Shown: positions 8,079 through 17,792, counted from the stretch's first letter. The stretch: DNA of 64,000 nucleotides from Thermodesulfobium sp. 4217-1 (GCF_039822205.1 NZ_JBAGBW010000005.1:25689-89688); one strand, 5' to 3'. Program-made: numbers and translations. The notes: generated by a model from the letters alone, not told the origin.

Positions 8079-9362
8079 ATGAGAAAGATCATTTTAGATG
8101 AGAAAGAAATGCCAGATTTTTACCACAATATTCAGACAGACCTACCAGAACCGCTTCTTCCACCACTACACCCTGTAACTAAAGAGCCAATTAAAATGGA
8201 AGATTTAAGACCAATTTTTCCAGAATCTTTAATTAAACAAGAAATTAGCCAGGAAAAAGAGATAGAAATTCCTAAGGAAGTAAGAAAAAGATATCTTAGC
8301 TATCGACCTACACCTTTAATAAGAGCTTTAGCACTTGAAGAATACCTCGATACCCCTGCAAGAATATATTATAAGCACGAAGGAACATCCCCAGCAGGTA
8401 GTCACAAGCTAAATACTGCCATACCTCAAGCTTACTTTAATTCAATTGAAGGGATAAAATCTCTTACCACAGAAACTGGAGCAGGCCAATGGGGAAGCGC
8501 TCTTTCGATGGCTTGTTCATTTTTTAATCTAAATTGTAAAGTTTTTATGGTTAGAGCAAGCTTTGAACAAAAACCATACAGAAGAATATTGATGGAAGTG
8601 TTTGACGCACAAGTTTTACCAAGCCCATCAAACACCACAGAGTCGGGAAGAAAATCTATTGAGCTTGATCCAGATTCTCCCGGCAGTTTAGGGATTGCAA
8701 TATCTGAGGCTGTCGAAGAATCTGTAAAAAAATCTGACACAAACTATGCGCTCGGATCAGTGTTAAATCACGTTCTTTTACATCAATCCATAATCGGCTT
8801 AGAGGTAAAAAAACAATTAAAGTTAGCCGAGGAAAAGCCAGAAATTTTAATTGGCTGTGTTGGTGGAGGTTCTAATTTTGGCGGTTTAATAGCCCCCTTT
8901 GTCAGTAAAAAAGTTAAAGGCAAAGAAATAAGGTTGGTAGCTGTCGAGCCCTCTGTTGCTGCATCCCTTACAAAGGGCACATTTGAATATGATTACGGAG
9001 ACACTATGGGGCTCACCCCATTACTTGCTATGTACACTTTGGGGCATGACTTTGTGCCGCCGCCAATCCATGCAGGCGGATTACGATATCACGGTATGGC
9101 TCCAATAATCAGCAACTTATACAAAAATAAAATAATTGAAGCGTGTAGTTACGATCAGAAGGATATATTTGCAGCAGCAAGGATATTCGCTAGGGCTGAA
9201 GGGATAATTCCCGCACCAGAATCTGCTCATGCTATAAAAAAAGCTATAGATGAGGCGCTAATAGCAAAAGAAGAGAAGAGAGAAAGAACCATTGTGTTTC
9301 TACTGTCAGGACACGGTTATTTAGACCTAAGTGCCTATGAAAAAAATAGACCGATAAGCTAA
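8079..9362 (+). CDS. trpB2: Tryptophan synthase beta-like protein, TrpB2 type
   Basis: A 427-aa PLP enzyme of the TrpB2 subgroup, longer at the N terminus than TrpB1. The PLP lysine is Lys110 in AGSHKLNTA, the region [12 protein letters not shown] forms the substrate loop, and [12 protein letters not shown] binds the PLP phosphate. TrpB2 condenses indole (or phosphoserine-derived substrates in some lineages) with serine to tryptophan. No trpA or other trp gene is adjacent, as is common for TrpB2. A consensus promoter and ribosome site precede it. The downstream inverted repeat overlaps the convergent gene. Confidence 0.95.
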   Translation: MRKIILDEKEMPDFYHNIQTDLPEPLLPPLHPVTKEPIKMEDLRPIFPESLIKQEISQEKEIEIPKEVRKRYLSYRPTPLIRALALEEYLDTPARIYYKHEGTSPAGSHKLNTAIPQAYFNSIEGIKSLTTETGAGQWGSALSMACSFFNLNCKVFMVRASFEQKPYRRILMEVFDAQVLPSPSNTTESGRKSIELDPDSPGSLGIAISEAVEESVKKSDTNYALGSVLNHVLLHQSIIGLEVKKQLKLAEEKPEILIGCVGGGSNFGGLIAPFVSKKVKGKEIRLVAVEPSVAASLTKGTFEYDYGDTMGLTPLLAMYTLGHDFVPPPIHAGGLRYHGMAPIISNLYKNKIIEACSYDQKDIFAAARIFARAEGIIPAPESAHAIKKAIDEALIAKEEKRERTIVFLLSGHGYLDLSAYEKNRPIS

Positions 9363-9373
9363 CCAGAATATTT

Positions 9374-9425
9374 CAACGTGTAACCTGTTCGTTTAAATCC
9401 AAAAAACAGCTAAGGTTACACGTTG
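9374..9425. terminator. Inverted repeat between trpB2 and the convergent yycJ gene
   Basis: Perfect 13-base arms (9374-9386 and 9413-9425, CAACGTGTAACCT and its complement) separated by 26 nt. The right arm covers the last codons and stop of the minus-strand gene. There is no strong T run, so a terminator or operator role is uncertain. Confidence 0.5.
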
Positions 9426-10189
9426 AGCTTTATACCAACTATTTCCCTCGGCTTGGCAATTTTTATCTTAAATGGCAATTTCGACTTTCCCAAAATTTCT
9501 TTATATGTTTTTTTTAATAAATCAATACAATTATTCTTTTCACTCAGGTGAGCAAGAATTATATCCCTCTTCCTGATTTTAGAGTTTAGAAGTGCAAACG
9601 CTGCATCTTTATTTGAAAGGTGACCATTCGCAGAAAGGATTCTTTTTTTAAGATAATACGGATAGGAACCATTTTTAAGCATTTCAACATCGTGATTTGA
9701 CTCCAGCACCAGTAGATCAGAGTTATCAATTACATATCTCACATCAGACGTAACTTCTCCCAGATCGGTAACATAAGAAAAACAAAAATCCCTGTATGAA
9801 AACCTATACCCTACTGGGTCTATTGCATCATGAGGGGTTGAAAAAAAAGAAACGCAAACATCTTTAAACTTTATATCATCAGTCAATATTTGAAAACAAT
9901 CTTGTCTTAAAACTTTTTTCGAAACAACATCAAAGCATTTCTCTTTGATGAAAATAGGAATATTATGATTTCTCGTAAAGACGTCTAAGCCCTTAACGTG
10001 GTCAATGTGCTCATGAGTAATAAAAACCGCATCTATATCTCCAATATCCATCATTAAGGAGCTCAAAGAGTTTTTAAGATACAGACAACTAACCCCTATA
10101 TCTATCAAGAAATTATACCCACCAATTCTTAATAAAGTAGAATTGCCAGAACTCGAGCTTGCAAGTATGTTTAAATCAACATTTTTCAA
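9416..10189 (-). CDS. Metallo-beta-lactamase-fold hydrolase, YycJ/WalJ-like
   Basis: A 257-aa metallo-beta-lactamase-fold protein. The N terminus (LASSSSGNSTLLRIGG) and the metal motif THEHIDH (His59, His61, Asp63, His64) match the YycJ/WalJ group, followed by downstream metal residues in FFSTPHDAIDP and LVLESNHD. Members are 5'-3' exonucleases linked to DNA repair or cell-wall control; which applies here is unknown. It overlaps the RNase HIII gene by 14 nt and ends a long minus-strand run. Its stop codon lies in an inverted repeat shared with trpB2. Confidence 0.85.
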   Translation of the reverse strand: MKNVDLNILASSSSGNSTLLRIGGYNFLIDIGVSCLYLKNSLSSLMMDIGDIDAVFITHEHIDHVKGLDVFTRNHNIPIFIKEKCFDVVSKKVLRQDCFQILTDDIKFKDVCVSFFSTPHDAIDPVGYRFSYRDFCFSYVTDLGEVTSDVRYVIDNSDLLVLESNHDVEMLKNGSYPYYLKKRILSANGHLSNKDAAFALLNSKIRKRDIILAHLSEKNNCIDLLKKTYKEILGKSKLPFKIKIAKPREIVGIKLNV

Positions 10190-11108
10190 ATTTTATATCC
10201 TTTGTGATTTTAAAATGTATTTTCGCAACCCTTTTTAATCCCTCAAAACCATTCGCGTCAACAATTTGTTGCGCAAGAGGGGCGACATTTACGCTCCCCC
10301 TTTTTAGCACAAATCCAATTTCTTTAGAAAGCCTTTTCAACTCTCTCAAGAATTTTGCACGCGCTAAAATTGAAGCCGCAGCCACATATAAAAATTTGCT
10401 TTCTGATCTCTCTACTTCAAGAAATTTTACGTTTTTAAAACTTGCAAACATATTATCCATACCACTGTTAATAGAAAATTTATCAACAACAATCTTGAAC
10501 TTATCGCTGGCATTTAAGAAAGACCTGTCTACTTCACAATGAGCTTTAGCAAGAATATCGTTTAAATTAGTATTTTGTAATAAACAGTCTGTATAAATCT
10601 TGTTATACCTCTCAGGCAGTAAAGTTATCCTTTTATAAGGAATTTTTGAATTAATTATTTCTGATTCAAGATAAAAAATCTTATCTTCTTTCAGCAACTT
10701 GCTATCTTTAATGCCTAAATTCTCTAAATAGCATAAATTTTCATTAGATACCATTACGCCCGCAACCACCAGCGGCCCAAAATAGTCTCCTTTTCCACTT
10801 TCATCAGAACCAATATAAAAATCAAATTTGTCATCAAAATTTTGCAATAGAGAAGGCTTAGCATTTAATCTTTTGTTCTCTACCTCTAAGCAGGCTTTAA
10901 CTTTATTTATTAAATTAGAACCTTTTATTAAAGAGGTATCAATTTTTATACCTGTTTTTTTATTCTCAAAAATCCTTATGATTCCTTCTTCTTCTCCAAA
11001 AATAGCCTTGAATTGTAATCCATATTGAATCTTCTTAACATCATTCAACGAAAAACCACAGGCTATCAGCCTGCGTTTGACCTTATCAAACTCCTCATCT
11101 AACATCAA
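10176..11108 (-). CDS. rnhC: Ribonuclease HIII
   Basis: A 310-aa RNase HIII that cleaves the RNA strand of RNA-DNA hybrids. The N-terminal TBP-like substrate-binding domain (about 1-90) precedes the catalytic domain, with YIGSDESGKGDYFGPL at 98-112 (Asp102, Glu103). The further acidic residues lie in LGIKDSK and IVVDKF. The insertion is typical of HIII rather than HII. It overlaps the upstream V4R gene by 4 nt (ATGA) and the downstream YycJ gene by 14 nt, so it is cotranslated in an operon that also holds a DNA polymerase. Confidence 0.93.
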   Translation of the reverse strand: MMLDEEFDKVKRRLIACGFSLNDVKKIQYGLQFKAIFGEEEGIIRIFENKKTGIKIDTSLIKGSNLINKVKACLEVENKRLNAKPSLLQNFDDKFDFYIGSDESGKGDYFGPLVVAGVMVSNENLCYLENLGIKDSKLLKEDKIFYLESEIINSKIPYKRITLLPERYNKIYTDCLLQNTNLNDILAKAHCEVDRSFLNASDKFKIVVDKFSINSGMDNMFASFKNVKFLEVERSESKFLYVAAASILARAKFLRELKRLSKEIGFVLKRGSVNVAPLAQQIVDANGFEGLKRVAKIHFKITKDIKFEKC

Positions 11109-11644
11109 GAAGGCTTTTTCGTCTTTTTGGGCTTTATTTCAAAAATGCACTTAGGAATTTCGCTAGTCCACGATTCAAGTTCTTTTGCCTCAAGAATTCT
11201 TTTGAAGTAAAAGCTAAATATTCCCGATAAAAATCCCTCGCACATACTGCACACATATCGCCCCTCATGCTGGGCACCAGAACAGTCAACATCTTCAGAA
11301 ATGCTAACCTCAAAATATAAAGAATTTAAGTCCATGTTTTCCAACTGTAAAATTCCAATTCTTTGTTCTTTAAATGACGTTTGCAACGAAACTAAAAAAT
11401 TTTTAATATCGTTTTCATATGAAACAAAGTTTTCACAGAATTCATTTCCTGCTAAAAATCCAGCATCATATAAAATTTTCTCTGTTTCAAGCTGGCCAAA
11501 TTTTTCTTTAAGTTTTTCTTGAATAGACAAAAAGAAAAATCTAAACATAAACACGGGCATCAAAAGCCCAAGGTTTGGTCTTCCAGAGTCAAGATTTCCA
11601 ATTTTATCAATTATGCGTTGTTCAACATTTTCATTATCGTTCAT
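11105..11644 (-). CDS. V4R (4-vinyl reductase-like) domain protein
   Basis: A 179-aa protein ending in a V4R domain. Features are an N-terminal helix pair, then the signature YVCSMCEGFLSGIFSFYF (about residues 130-147), and a final Cys strand (IPKCIFEIK). V4R domains bind small hydrophobic ligands or metals and occur in chlorophyll 4-vinyl reductase and in gene regulators; the ligand here is unknown. GGAGGT lies before the ATG, inside the end of the upstream gene. It overlaps rnhC by 4 nt. Confidence 0.78.
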   Translation of the reverse strand: MNDNENVEQRIIDKIGNLDSGRPNLGLLMPVFMFRFFFLSIQEKLKEKFGQLETEKILYDAGFLAGNEFCENFVSYENDIKNFLVSLQTSFKEQRIGILQLENMDLNSLYFEVSISEDVDCSGAQHEGRYVCSMCEGFLSGIFSFYFKRILEAKELESWTSEIPKCIFEIKPKKTKKPS

Positions 11645-11649
11645 CTTAT

Positions 11650-12360
11650 TTATACCTCCAGGCTATATTTTTCTCTAAGCTTCCTTAGTAACTTCGAAAG
11701 ATCTTTCATGCTTATCTTAATATCTCTTTTTATATTTAAGAAATCTGAAAGACTACCTCTATTCATTAAATATACATTATTTATTTCTAAAATACCATTA
11801 ATATCAGAATTGACAAAAACAATTACTGAAAAGACATTGATCTCTTCTTTAAAAGAATTCCTAATTTCATTCTCCAACCAAACTTTATTCTTTAATGCCC
11901 TTGTTAGCAGATCTCTTTTAGGCTTGACACTATCTAACAATATTTCATTGTTTACAATAGAAAAAGAACCCTGAGTGTAGCACACGTTTACAATAAAGAT
12001 ACCGCTACCCTGAACAACAAGTAAGTACAAGATATCTCCATATCTGCCCGGGTAATGAATATAGACCAAAGAATCAGATGCAATTGTCTCCAACTCCTTG
12101 CCAAGCTCTTCAGAAACACTATATGAGCCAATATTAAATCTTTCGTAAATAAAATTTTTACTTCTAATATTAAAAGCCCTTGCTAAAATTAATAATATAA
12201 CCAATAAAGAAAGAGTTAACATAATCAGCTTGAACATTGGACCCTGATTCAGATAATCCGACAATACTATAATCAAAGTAAAAAATACAGAAGTTATAGC
12301 TATCAGAATCGAATTTTTACGTATAACCTTTTTTAGTTCTTGCTGATCTATTTCATTCAT
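11650..12360 (-). CDS. NERD-like membrane protein, catalytic residues not conserved
   Basis: A 236-aa protein with two N-terminal membrane helices (about 17-35 and 43-60). The cytoplasmic part resembles a nuclease-related domain: [19 protein letters not shown] around residues 107-125 aligns with the NERD core, but the expected E-x-K of the active strand is not seen. A nuclease role is therefore doubtful. It overlaps panD by 4 nt (ATGA) and lies 5 nt before the V4R gene. The function is unknown. Confidence 0.6.
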   Translation of the reverse strand: MNEIDQQELKKVIRKNSILIAITSVFFTLIIVLSDYLNQGPMFKLIMLTLSLLVILLILARAFNIRSKNFIYERFNIGSYSVSEELGKELETIASDSLVYIHYPGRYGDILYLLVVQGSGIFIVNVCYTQGSFSIVNNEILLDSVKPKRDLLTRALKNKVWLENEIRNSFKEEINVFSVIVFVNSDINGILEINNVYLMNRGSLSDFLNIKRDIKISMKDLSKLLRKLREKYSLEV

Positions 12361-12704
12361 ACAACCCTATTCTTGCTATCTACATGAACTATTTTTGTAG
12401 CAAATTTTTCAATCTCTTTTTCTTCAACCCAAGAATATGCAGCAATAATAATCAGATCTCCAGGCTCTGCAAGCCTAGCTGCGGCTCCGTTTAGGCCTAT
12501 CATGCCAGAATTCTTTTCCCCCTCAATCACATAGGTTTCAAATCGCTCGCCATTATTTATATTAAAAATATTTACAGCCTGATTGCGCACAATTTTCGCC
12601 TTATCCATCAAATCCTTGTCTATAGAAATACTTCCTTCGTAGTTAAGGTTTGTATCGGTTACTGTTGCTCTGTGAATCTTTGATTTAAGCATCTTAATAA
12701 ACAT
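12357..12704 (-). CDS. panD: Aspartate 1-decarboxylase, PanD
   Basis: A 115-aa pyruvoyl-dependent enzyme that converts aspartate to beta-alanine for pantothenate and CoA. The self-cleavage site Gly24-Ser25 lies in NYEGSISID, at the normal position, and the length fits the family. AGAGGTG stands 5-6 nt before ATG 12704. No other pan gene is adjacent; it overlaps the NERD-like gene by 4 nt and follows the DNA polymerase gene by 57 nt. Confidence 0.95.
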   Translation of the reverse strand: MFIKMLKSKIHRATVTDTNLNYEGSISIDKDLMDKAKIVRNQAVNIFNINNGERFETYVIEGEKNSGMIGLNGAAARLAEPGDLIIIAAYSWVEEKEIEKFATKIVHVDSKNRVV

Positions 12705-12761
12705 TATTCACCTCTATATTTTATAGCTAAGCTACTAATATTTTTTATTATATAACTAATG

Positions 12762-15068
12762 TTAATCGAAAAGAAGATTGTTTTTGTCATTTTCTAAAAT
12801 TAACTTATTGTGTTTGTAAGAAATCTTCCTCTGGAACACTCCAGAAAAAATCCTAGAGATAGATGGAACTAATAAATTCTTAAGATAATATTCTGTGTCT
12901 AAATCTTCAATTGTCAAAGAAAAATAAGGCAAAGCCCTTGAATTAATCGGACCTTGTCCTTTTGCTATAGCATAGCCAAACACATTGTCAGACTTAAGTT
13001 TAAATCCCATTTGAATATACTTTTTTGCAGCTTCTACATGAGGAGCTTTTATTTCATAAGAACTTATCTTTTTATTAACAGACTTATATATAACAAATGA
13101 CAACAATGGATATTCCTTACTTTTTATTTTATTTACCTCATCTTGCAAGGCATTCATAACAAGGTCAAAATCTTCAAAATTCAAAATAGACTTCAGTACC
13201 CTTTCCTGCACGATCTTAACTATTTCTGGAATATCACCGTGTACGCCCTCAAGTCCAACCAAAACCAGATCATTTTTATCGTTGATTCCAGCATATTTCT
13301 TTTTCGCCTCAGTAAAAAGAATTGATTTAAAAATTTCATCAATTTTGATATCTTCACCTCTATGTTTTAATTCAGTGAGGAGTTTGTCAATATTTTCGCT
13401 ATCCTTTATAAAAAGACTATCTGTATCGCCATATATAACCTCCAAACCAAAACTTGCAGCTAATTCAATCGCATCGGTAAGTGTCTTTCTGCCCCATTCA
13501 GAAGTAGCTTCTGCAACCTCTTTTTTGAACCATCTGGCACTTTGCCATCCAGCATAGCCATAACAAGCATTTGTAATTATTTTCAAAGTTTTCTGTTTAG
13601 CATTTAGAAAAATATATTCCTTTGAAGATTTTTGAAAAACTTCCATATTCTTCTTTATTTTTTCTCTCTCAGAAATCAGATCTTGTAAAATTCTTTTATA
13701 AAAACCATCAGGTTCTTTTCTAAACCTATAGGAATTTTGTGGTGATTCAAAGAATTCTGAATCAAAATCTGTATCTACAAGAGTATCAAACGAAATGTTG
13801 TACTTAATCATAATAGATGGAAGCATGCTCTTGAAGTCAAGAACCACCACATTTTTATAGAGCCCAGGCAGCGTCTTAAGGACCATACCGCCTTCATAAG
13901 AATTGCTAACATGACGTTTTTTAGGCAATATAATCATATTTTGTAAAAAACTTTTTTTCATAAAAAGCTGCTCTACCCTAAATCCGGTAGGAGCAAATAT
14001 TACAATATCAAGAGGCAAAAAAGTAATTTGAGATAATGAAAAATATAACTGGTGAGTCAATTCTCCAAGATCAAAAATTGATTTTGCACAAGCCCTGCAA
14101 TGATTTATCAGTTTTTCATCAAGCGACAATTCAATAGCCTTAACTAATTCAATTTGGCTGAGAACAAGCTCTTCCTGATACAAGATGTTCAAAAATTCTA
14201 AAACTTTTTTTAATTCCTTTTGTTTTAATTCATATAGACTTTCTGCATATAGGAAAAGATCTATTATAACTGCACCATCGAATTGGACTGAGCCAAATAA
14301 ACCTTTAGTGGGCAAACTATCCCCAAACTTAAGACTCATTCCAAAACTTTTCGCTCTATTAAACAAAAAATCAAAATCATCCTGTCCTGTGTTAAAGGTA
14401 TATATTATATTTGGTTTATACTTTTTGATATAAGATAAAAATTTTTCAAAAATACTTCTTTCATCACCATCAAAAACTATTTCTCCCTCGTTACAAAAAA
14501 TAGATATATAAATAACCTTGTTCAATTTAGGATCTGGGTTTAAGACTTTGCTATCAGTCAAAAAGTAAAAAGACATAGATCTATTGATTGGATAGTCATA
14601 ACTATATAAATAGAAATCACCATCTATATAATATCCTGCTTCAAAAGAATTATAAGCCTCCACTTCATTAAAAGCGCAAAAAGTTATATTTTTCTCTATA
14701 ACGTATTGCATTGTAGGCCTTAAATCGTGATGAAAAACAGAAAACTCTTTAAATTTCTTAAAAAATTTAAAACTTTGGACATCTTTGTCCTCATCAAAGG
14801 CATAAAACAACCTATAAAATTTTTTAAGTTGACCTAAATAAAATTTATCTTCTATATTAAATCCGACAATCTCTTCATCTAAAGATAAGTTTATAGCTTT
14901 TTCTATCTCTTCAATATTTCCTTCAGCAAGTATATAAAAGCTTGGTTTAAAAGTTTTATCAAATAATCTTACATTTTTCCCATTATCATCTAAACAATTT
15001 ATAGATATTAGAGATTGATTGTCTTTGTCTAAAACAAGAATTTGGTAAGGACATATTTTAATTCTCAT
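12762..15068 (-). CDS. Family B DNA polymerase with degenerate proofreading domain
   Basis: A 768-aa family B polymerase. Polymerase motifs look intact: motif A DFKSMLPSI (Asp411), motif B KTLKIITNACYGYAG (493-507), motif C YGDTDSLF (Asp548, Asp550). The exonuclease domain is worn: Exo I, normally FDIET, reads MSFYFLT (165-171) with both acids gone; Exo II keeps FNTGQDDFD (225-233); Exo III has CRACAKSIF where Tyr and Asp are expected. It should synthesise DNA without 3'-5' proofreading. It overlaps the upstream hydrolase by 4 nt. Whether it acts in repair, translesion synthesis or something else cannot be told. Confidence 0.9.
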   Translation of the reverse strand: MRIKICPYQILVLDKDNQSLISINCLDDNGKNVRLFDKTFKPSFYILAEGNIEEIEKAINLSLDEEIVGFNIEDKFYLGQLKKFYRLFYAFDEDKDVQSFKFFKKFKEFSVFHHDLRPTMQYVIEKNITFCAFNEVEAYNSFEAGYYIDGDFYLYSYDYPINRSMSFYFLTDSKVLNPDPKLNKVIYISIFCNEGEIVFDGDERSIFEKFLSYIKKYKPNIIYTFNTGQDDFDFLFNRAKSFGMSLKFGDSLPTKGLFGSVQFDGAVIIDLFLYAESLYELKQKELKKVLEFLNILYQEELVLSQIELVKAIELSLDEKLINHCRACAKSIFDLGELTHQLYFSLSQITFLPLDIVIFAPTGFRVEQLFMKKSFLQNMIILPKKRHVSNSYEGGMVLKTLPGLYKNVVVLDFKSMLPSIMIKYNISFDTLVDTDFDSEFFESPQNSYRFRKEPDGFYKRILQDLISEREKIKKNMEVFQKSSKEYIFLNAKQKTLKIITNACYGYAGWQSARWFKKEVAEATSEWGRKTLTDAIELAASFGLEVIYGDTDSLFIKDSENIDKLLTELKHRGEDIKIDEIFKSILFTEAKKKYAGINDKNDLVLVGLEGVHGDIPEIVKIVQERVLKSILNFEDFDLVMNALQDEVNKIKSKEYPLLSFVIYKSVNKKISSYEIKAPHVEAAKKYIQMGFKLKSDNVFGYAIAKGQGPINSRALPYFSLTIEDLDTEYYLKNLLVPSISRIFSGVFQRKISYKHNKLILENDKNNLLFD

Positions 15069-15802
15069 GTTTTTATGTTAAAGAAATTCAATATAAGGCT
15101 TGATGTAAAATTCGGCTTTGAAATAGGAAAACTGTGATCAGAATTGGGGATAATTGCAAGATTAGAATTTTTAATTCCCCTGAACATCGAAATAGTATGT
15201 TCTAACCTTATAAGATCTCTGTCAGCGCTAACTATCAAGGCAGGAGTTATTATCTTCTTAAGCTCTGTATAGTCAATATTTGGACTTGCCAACCACAACA
15301 CAATTATCTTATTTAGAAACTTTTGAAAACTAACATTGTATTTGTTTATCTTTTCATATTCTATTTTTTCTTTCTCAAAAAACTTTTCTACATTATCCGA
15401 TTTTAAAGCCTTAACAAAATATGGCTCAAGACCATCAAAGTGAAACTGACCTCCTAAGAGAGCTATTTTTTTGAAAAGCTTCGGATATTTAATAGATAAA
15501 AGCAAAAGAATTATTGCGCCGTCGCTATAGCCAACTGCACAACAGCCTTCTAATTTAAAAGTTTTTATAAATTCATAAGTATCTTTAGAGAACTGGTCAT
15601 AGGAAAATTGGTCATCTGTATCCTGAGTCCTGCCATGTCCTCTTCTTTCGGGCAAGTATATTTTGTAATCATTTGACAGATTGCTTGCCAACTGATTCAT
15701 GCTGTTAATATTTTCAGTGCCACCGTGTAATATAAGACAGGGATTTCCCTTTCCAGATATCTCATAATAAGTTTCAAGGTTATTTAATTTTACATAAGCC
15801 AT
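15065..15802 (-). CDS. Alpha/beta-hydrolase
   Basis: A 245-aa alpha/beta-hydrolase. The oxyanion region is LILHGGTEN, the nucleophile is Ser93 in VGYSDGA, the acid is in VSADRDLI near 193, and the catalytic His is in PNSDHSFP near 225. Such enzymes cleave esters, amides or C-C bonds; the substrate is unknown. AAGGAG precedes the ATG. It abuts the MFS exporter with no gap and overlaps the polymerase by 4 nt, so the three are probably translated from one mRNA. Confidence 0.88.
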   Translation of the reverse strand: MAYVKLNNLETYYEISGKGNPCLILHGGTENINSMNQLASNLSNDYKIYLPERRGHGRTQDTDDQFSYDQFSKDTYEFIKTFKLEGCCAVGYSDGAIILLLLSIKYPKLFKKIALLGGQFHFDGLEPYFVKALKSDNVEKFFEKEKIEYEKINKYNVSFQKFLNKIIVLWLASPNIDYTELKKIITPALIVSADRDLIRLEHTISMFRGIKNSNLAIIPNSDHSFPISKPNFTSSLILNFFNIKT

Positions 15803-17179
15803 TCAAATCTCCTTTTTCCTTTTTTCAAAAGCAAGAAAAGAAAAGATTGTTACAATTATGCTCAAAAAAACTCCAAAAGCAGATGCATTGTGAAAGCCTT
15901 TCTCTAAAAGATCCACAGAATAAGACATATCTATTTTCCCATAAAAATTGCTAAAAAGGTATATACCAATTAAAGCTCCAAGATTTTGGACTACTTGAAT
16001 GAAAGAAGAAACAAAACCGCTCTGAGATTTTTTTACGTGACCCAGGATAAGAGAAGGACTTGCCACAAAGAAACCAACCAGACCAACCCCTGCAAAGACG
16101 ATGGCAATTACAAAATAAAGCATAAAGCTAAAGTTCTGTATAAAAAAGAATAGGGCACAAGATATGAATAAATTTAATGAAGAAAAAATGCACATTTTCC
16201 TATATCCAAACTTATCAGACAACAGTCCAATCATTGGCACGGTAAAGATTGTTATTAGGCTTGAAATCCCAATTAAAATTCCTGTTAATTCCTGGCTAAA
16301 ATGCATAGCTCCAATAGCAAAAAACGGTATCACAAAATTAAACCCATCAAACAAGAAAACTATAAAAAAACTCGATATTAGAGCGAAAGATATATTCTTG
16401 TTTTTGAAGATTGAAAAATCAATCGTTGGATTTTTATTATTTTTTTCATAATATATAAACAAAGCAAGAAGCAAAAGCCAAGCAAACCATATAGAAAAAA
16501 GCAAACCTTTTTCGGTAACTGTTCTTTGTAGATTTAGTATAATTATCAGAAGAGATATTACAGTAAAAATCAGAAAGTATCCTATAAGATCAAATTTATT
16601 CTTAAGCTTCGTTTCATCAACTTTTGAAAGCGAAAGTAAAGTAAAGAGAAAAACCAAAAGGCCTATGGGCACGTTAATCAAAAAAATAGAATGCCATCCA
16701 AATTTTTCAATCAAAAAAGATCCAATTGGAGGCCCAAATGCAAATCCAATTCCCCCAAGTCCAGTAACTGCCGCAAAAGATCTTCCGATATACTCTTTAG
16801 GCAAACGTTGCAAGATCAATGCGCCCGTGGTAGCAGAAATCATACTTGACGCCACTCCCTGAAAAAATCTTCCGATCAAGATGACATGAAAAGTGCCAGA
16901 AATTGCGCAAAAAAGAGATGTAAAAGAGAACAATATAGACCCTGATAGAAATACCTTGGATGCACCAATAGAATCAGAAATTTTTCCAAAAATAATAAGC
17001 ATTGAACAAAGCGATAAAAGATAGAATATCGCTAAATTTGATATATTTTCTATGCTAACGCCAAAGAATCTACTTAAATATGGGTATGAGATGTTAACTA
17101 TGCTAACGTCCAAGCTAACCATAAAGCTTGCCACACACATACAACACAACAAAATTACATTTTTTTGCAACTTAAGCAT
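15803..17179 (-). CDS. MFS drug-type exporter (DHA2/EmrB-QacA, 14 TM)
   Basis: A 458-aa major facilitator protein with about 14 membrane helices. The N-terminal FMVSLDVSIVNISYPYL is the DHA2 helix-1 motif D1; motif A is GKISDSIGASKV, and motif C lies in GIGFAFGPPIGSFL. It should export drugs or other small organic compounds by proton antiport. Only a weak AGGACA precedes the ATG. It is the first gene of the minus-strand run to the alpha/beta-hydrolase and polymerase. No regulator is adjacent. Confidence 0.88.
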   Translation of the reverse strand: MLKLQKNVILLCCMCVASFMVSLDVSIVNISYPYLSRFFGVSIENISNLAIFYLLSLCSMLIIFGKISDSIGASKVFLSGSILFSFTSLFCAISGTFHVILIGRFFQGVASSMISATTGALILQRLPKEYIGRSFAAVTGLGGIGFAFGPPIGSFLIEKFGWHSIFLINVPIGLLVFLFTLLSLSKVDETKLKNKFDLIGYFLIFTVISLLIIILNLQRTVTEKGLLFSIWFAWLLLLALFIYYEKNNKNPTIDFSIFKNKNISFALISSFFIVFLFDGFNFVIPFFAIGAMHFSQELTGILIGISSLITIFTVPMIGLLSDKFGYRKMCIFSSLNLFISCALFFFIQNFSFMLYFVIAIVFAGVGLVGFFVASPSLILGHVKKSQSGFVSSFIQVVQNLGALIGIYLFSNFYGKIDMSYSVDLLEKGFHNASAFGVFLSIIVTIFSFLAFEKRKKEI

Positions 17180-17208
17180 AAATTGTCCTAACCGAAATAA
17201 GTTTTAGT

Positions 17209-17266
17209 AAAAAATTAATAATCTGGAAGAACTATGTATAAAAGGATCTTCCTTCTCCAGATTATT
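17209..17266 (-). terminator. Terminator of the ydbC-like gene
   Basis: On the minus strand, 11-bp arms (17256-17266 with 17217-17227, AATAATCTGGA) enclose an inner GGAAGA/TCTTCC pair; a T-rich run follows at 17209-17216. It lies 32 nt after the stop at 17298 and before the MFS gene. Confidence 0.7.
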
Positions 17267-17297
17267 AAAAATTATGCTGAAAGATTAAAATTCGAAT

Positions 17298-17519
17298 TTA
17301 TAAATCAATATTTTTCAAGACATCTCTAAGGGCTTTCAGTTCTTCTTTTGTGAAGGTTAAACCTTTGCCCATTCTATCATAATTAGGAGACCACTCTCTA
17401 ATATCATATTTTGTATCCTTATCGTTCCAACTAACTAGTTTTAACTCTTTTTTCCAGCCTTTTGGACTTTCAGAAATAACTCCAAAAGTTTCTAAAATAT
17501 CAAATTTTATTTCTGCCAT
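17298..17519 (-). CDS. YdbC-like PC4 single-stranded-DNA-binding protein
   Basis: A 73-aa protein matching the YdbC/PC4 family: IKFDILETFGVISESPKGW, then WNDKDTKYDIREWSP, and the C-terminal GKGLTFTKEELKALRDVL helix that dimerises. The fold binds single-stranded DNA or acts as a transcription coactivator-like protein. GGAGG lies before the ATG. A single-gene unit with its own terminator. A small palindrome lies 36 nt upstream of the start. Confidence 0.85.
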   Translation of the reverse strand: MAEIKFDILETFGVISESPKGWKKELKLVSWNDKDTKYDIREWSPNYDRMGKGLTFTKEELKALRDVLKNIDL

Positions 17520-17554
17520 AAAACCTCCAAAATGATTTTTAAGTATATTTTAAC

Positions 17555-17573
17555 ATGCTTGTTTTCCAAGCAT
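17555..17573. repeat. Small palindrome upstream of the ydbC-like gene
   Basis: ATGCTTG (17555-17561) and CAAGCAT (17567-17573) form a 7-bp stem with a 5-nt loop, in the region between the divergent ydbC-like and copA genes. It could be an operator or a leader hairpin for the ydbC-like gene. Confidence 0.4.
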
Positions 17574-17716
17574 TCTAAAATTCTTAATCGCACTTAAATA
17601 TCATGGTTAATATTGAATTTGCTGATACATTATATTTTCCAACATCTTAGTCAATTAAGGCTGATATATAATTTTTGACTTCTAAAAAATGCCCTGTAAA
17701 AGCAATATAATATCAT

Positions 17717-17744
17717 TTGACAAAGAATAATACAGTATTATAAT
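17717..17744 (+). promoter_or_regulatory. Promoter of the copper operon
   Basis: TTGACA (17717-17722) and TATAAT (17739-17744) with a 16-bp spacer: both hexamers are perfect consensus. Transcription would start near 17751, directly beside the CsoR-type operator. Confidence 0.85.
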
Positions 17745-17752
17745 AGGATATA

Positions 17753-17775
17753 TATCCACCCCCTATGGGGTGGGA
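17753..17775. promoter_or_regulatory. CsoR-type copper operator
   Basis: The palindrome CCACCCC-CTAT-GGGGTGG (arms 17756-17762 and 17767-17773), extended as TATCC and GGGATA, has the G-tract/C-tract layout of CsoR operators. As I recall it, the mycobacterial CsoR site is very similar. It covers the start of the transcript, between the -10 box and the TAGGAGG ribosome site, so bound repressor would block initiation. A CsoR with the copper C-H-C ligand set is the last gene of the operon. Confidence 0.85.
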
Positions 17776-17792
17776 TAGGAGGTTATAGATAG

